A stretch of DNA of 64,000 nt from Piezodorus guildinii. Its lineage: Eukaryota; Arthropoda; Insecta; Hemiptera; Pentatomidae. The stretch covers positions 57,654,217 through 57,718,216 of the forward strand of contig CM041298.1 of the NCBI GenBank assembly GCA_023052935.1, in the 5' to 3' direction. Of this stretch, positions 61,794-64,000 are shown piece by piece. The translations under genes were made by a program, and so were the position numbers. The notes beneath the pieces are model-generated. The model made no database searches, was not told the origin of the DNA, and saw nothing but the letters and a program-made list of their open reading frames with translations. Position 1 is the stretch's first letter, and each line of letters opens with the position of its first letter.

Positions 61794-62350
61794 GTAAGTC
61801 CAGCGTGAAAACGAAAAGTCGTATGAAACGGAAATTTTATATTCAAGACAACTATACATTATGTACTATATACTATACCAATATATACCTACTATATACT
61901 ATACCAAGATGTTACAGCAACTTTTTCATCAAAATCAGGTAACCAGAAGAGCCAATTAATACAATGCAGTTTGGACCTTTTTACAATTTTCTCAAAAACG
62001 TTTGATCCGTAGCTAACTTTAGCTAATCAATGGAGAAAACGTTAAAATTTTTTTTTTTTTTTTTTGCAAATTTTTTGTTTATGAACATAAGAACGGTAAT
62101 ATACATGTATAACATACTATTGGAAAACTAAAGAGCTTAGAGATAATATTATCTTGTACATAAAATTGTAAAGTAAATCAAAAGCCGATAAAACTGATTG
62201 AAATAATAATATAATCGATTATTTAATAAAACACATGTTTCCATAGAAATTCAATAGAATTAATTTCTTAAAAATTTATTTTTATGTCCAAATGTATTTT
62301 AAAATTCTAAAATTGATTTTAACAACGCAGGTAAGTAAAAGTCGCGTGTT
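61600..62350 (+). repeat. Element A copy 11
   Basis: Perfect terminal hairpin arms ACTTTCCCTTACTAT / ATAGTAAGGGAAAGT, a GT tract with breaks (61734-61790), a body with an internal deletion around 62010, and a right end CAGGTAAGTAAAAGTCGCGTG. The final GCACCAGA is lost. Confidence 0.85.
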
Positions 62351-62767
62351 TCAATTAAGATTATCATCGTATTGTATATTTTTTAATTTCATGTTCTGAT
62401 TTCAACAGCCTATCCTAATTTCTGATAGTAAGAGACATGTTGAAACCCGATGAATATTCTATTAGGGACGTGGATGGCCTAATGATTTGATCTTTATAAC
62501 CTAGAGGTGGTTTCAGATATATATATATAAAACAGTTTATTAATTAAATAAACACCCTCAATGCCAATATAAAATGTTATATACTAATTAACTCAACGTA
62601 TTCGATGAGATTAATATTATTTTATTTTTTTATCTCATTATCAATCTTCAAGTCCCATTCAATATATAATATTTACGTTCTTGTGGCTAAATCTAATTAT
62701 TATTCGGAATTTTTTAGATGGTGGGGGGGGGGTGTTCTTTTATTCTAAATTATTACGTTTCTTTTTT
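62351..62767. other. Unassigned AT-rich region
   Basis: A short TA run (62518-62528) and a G-run (62722-62731) are the only distinctive features. Confidence 0.4.
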
Positions 62768-63239
62768 ACTTTCACTTACCTATATATGAAATATATAGTA
62801 AGGGAAAGTATTGCGATCGTGAAAATTTTCGAATTCCAGTTTTCAACGGAAATACGCGTTATAGGGTCTTCTGGGTCCAAATAACCAAGTCCCGCAAAAA
62901 GGTCTGTGTGAGTGTGGTAACGAAAACAAAAAGTCCTGTGAAACTGAAATTTCATATTTAAAACAACCATAAGCCCGAGATGTTACAAACACTTTTTCAT
63001 CAAAATCGACTAACCAGAACAGCCACTTTGTACCATGCATATTGCATGATTATGATTTTCTTAAAAACGGTTCCGACGATTTTGATTAAACTCGCTATAT
63101 TGATGTTCAATTTAATAGGCTTTAATATCATGTAGGTTTCATTCTGAATAAAATAATCTGACAGGGCTTAAATGCCCGATATTTTTAATTTTCTTCTTTT
63201 AAAGTACCTTTAATTTGGTTGATTCTATAAAAATAACTA

Positions 63240-63307
<68 letters not shown>

Positions 63308-63698
63308 ATCTTGTTACCACTAATGAAAAACAGGTAAATATATAACTATAGGTAAAAATAGATACCCAACTAAAGGAAAAAACTGAAATAATATTTTTTT
63401 AAAGCAAATTTTTGTTTTTAAACATAAGAACAGTAATACAAATGTGTAATATGCCGTTGGAAAGCTAAAGATTTTAGAAAAAAAATATTATCTAGTACAC
63501 ATGCTTCTAAAAGTTAATAATGAGTGATGAAAAGCCGATAAAACTAACTCATTATTTTAGATAATATTATAATTGATTTTTAAATAAAAAACATGTTTCT
63601 AAAGAAATCCAATTTAATTAATTTATCTCTAACTGTATTTAAAAATTCTTTAATCGACTTTTAAAAGTAAGTGAAAGTCGTGTGTTGCCCGCACCAGA
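62768..63698 (+). repeat. Element A copy 12, with internal (TA)n
   Basis: Full length: ACTTTCACTTACC hairpin end, TTGCGATCGTGAAAATTTTC, GT tract reduced to GTCTGTGTGAGTGTGG, a (TA)n expansion at about 63243-63303 inside the body, and a right end AAGTAAGTGAAAGTCGTGTG with GCCCGCACCAGA and a T-run. Confidence 0.9.
63241..63304. repeat. (TA)n microsatellite inside element A copy 12
   Basis: Alternating TA with one AATA break at a site where the other copies read AAAATAACTATATTATC, so the repeat expanded inside the element. Confidence 0.95.
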
Positions 63699-64000
63699 TT
63701 TTTTTTTGTTTGGATGATTGAGAATTGTTTTTTTCAATGGTTACTATTATATTAAAGTAAAAACATGTTTTTAATTGTTTTGGAATGTGTCCTGGTATTT
63801 TTATCACTTCTTGAATTATTCCATACATAATAAAAAATGTTATACACCATAGAATCCAAGTAAGATTAACACTGAATGTTTTCTACTTCCGATTTACTGA
63901 CGTTCATTTTTTATTTACTCCTAAAGTATCCATAAAAAATTTGAGGTTCCTTTGCTTCTTGACGTATCTGCAGATTGAAGATGAAGCTTCTCGAAGAAGC
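63699..64000. other. Unassigned AT-rich end of window
   Basis: No gene or repeat recognised. Confidence 0.4.

Overview
This window is eukaryotic and almost certainly arthropod. I find no convincing host gene. It is AT-rich DNA packed with transposable elements, many of them inserted into one another. The arthropod call rests on the mix of families: Jockey-clade and R1-type non-LTR retrotransposons (LINEs), mariner, Tc1-like and pogo-like DNA transposons, and tRNA-derived SINEs. The species cannot be read from the sequence.

Layout. 1-11 kb: LINE 3' fragments, two SINE families, a 151-bp perfect hairpin (4396-4546), a ~175-bp tandem repeat (4972-5400) and three copies of a dispersed ~0.9-kb repeat that I call element A. 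11.5-12.7 kb: a mariner with both inverted termini but a broken transposase. 13.2-15.65 kb: a 2.4-kb inverted repeat (foldback element). 16.7-20.8 kb: SINE, a full element A copy, pogo-like fragments, a second foldback element and a LINE tail. 20.8-25.6 kb: mostly unassigned AT-rich DNA with two element A copies. 25.7-29.1 kb: RTE LINE, Jockey fragments and a mariner fragment.

29.24-34.02 kb holds a complete Jockey LINE with two intact ORFs, a poly(A) tail and a perfect 13-bp target-site duplication. About 35.3-40.18 kb holds a near-complete CR1-group LINE with an intact PHD-finger ORF1, an intact endonuclease/reverse-transcriptase ORF2 and a (TTCTA)n tail. 46.74-50.43 kb holds a 5'-truncated R1-clade LINE sitting exactly inside an (AC)n tract that belongs to an element A copy. 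53.6-59.05 kb is a three-layer nest: an old Jockey split by a broken CR1-group LINE and, separately, by a SINE. 59-64 kb: Tc1 remnant, a candidate LTR with primer-binding site, a Jockey fragment and two more element A copies.

How the parts work together. The intact Jockey and CR1-group elements could supply reverse transcriptase and endonuclease to themselves and possibly to the SINEs. Which LINE drives the SINE with the AAAC-type tail cannot be settled here. Element A (12 copies, internal GT tract, hairpin at one end, T-tract flanks) is the most repeated component and serves as landing site for at least four other elements. Element A and the foldback elements are the best candidates for undescribed repeat families.
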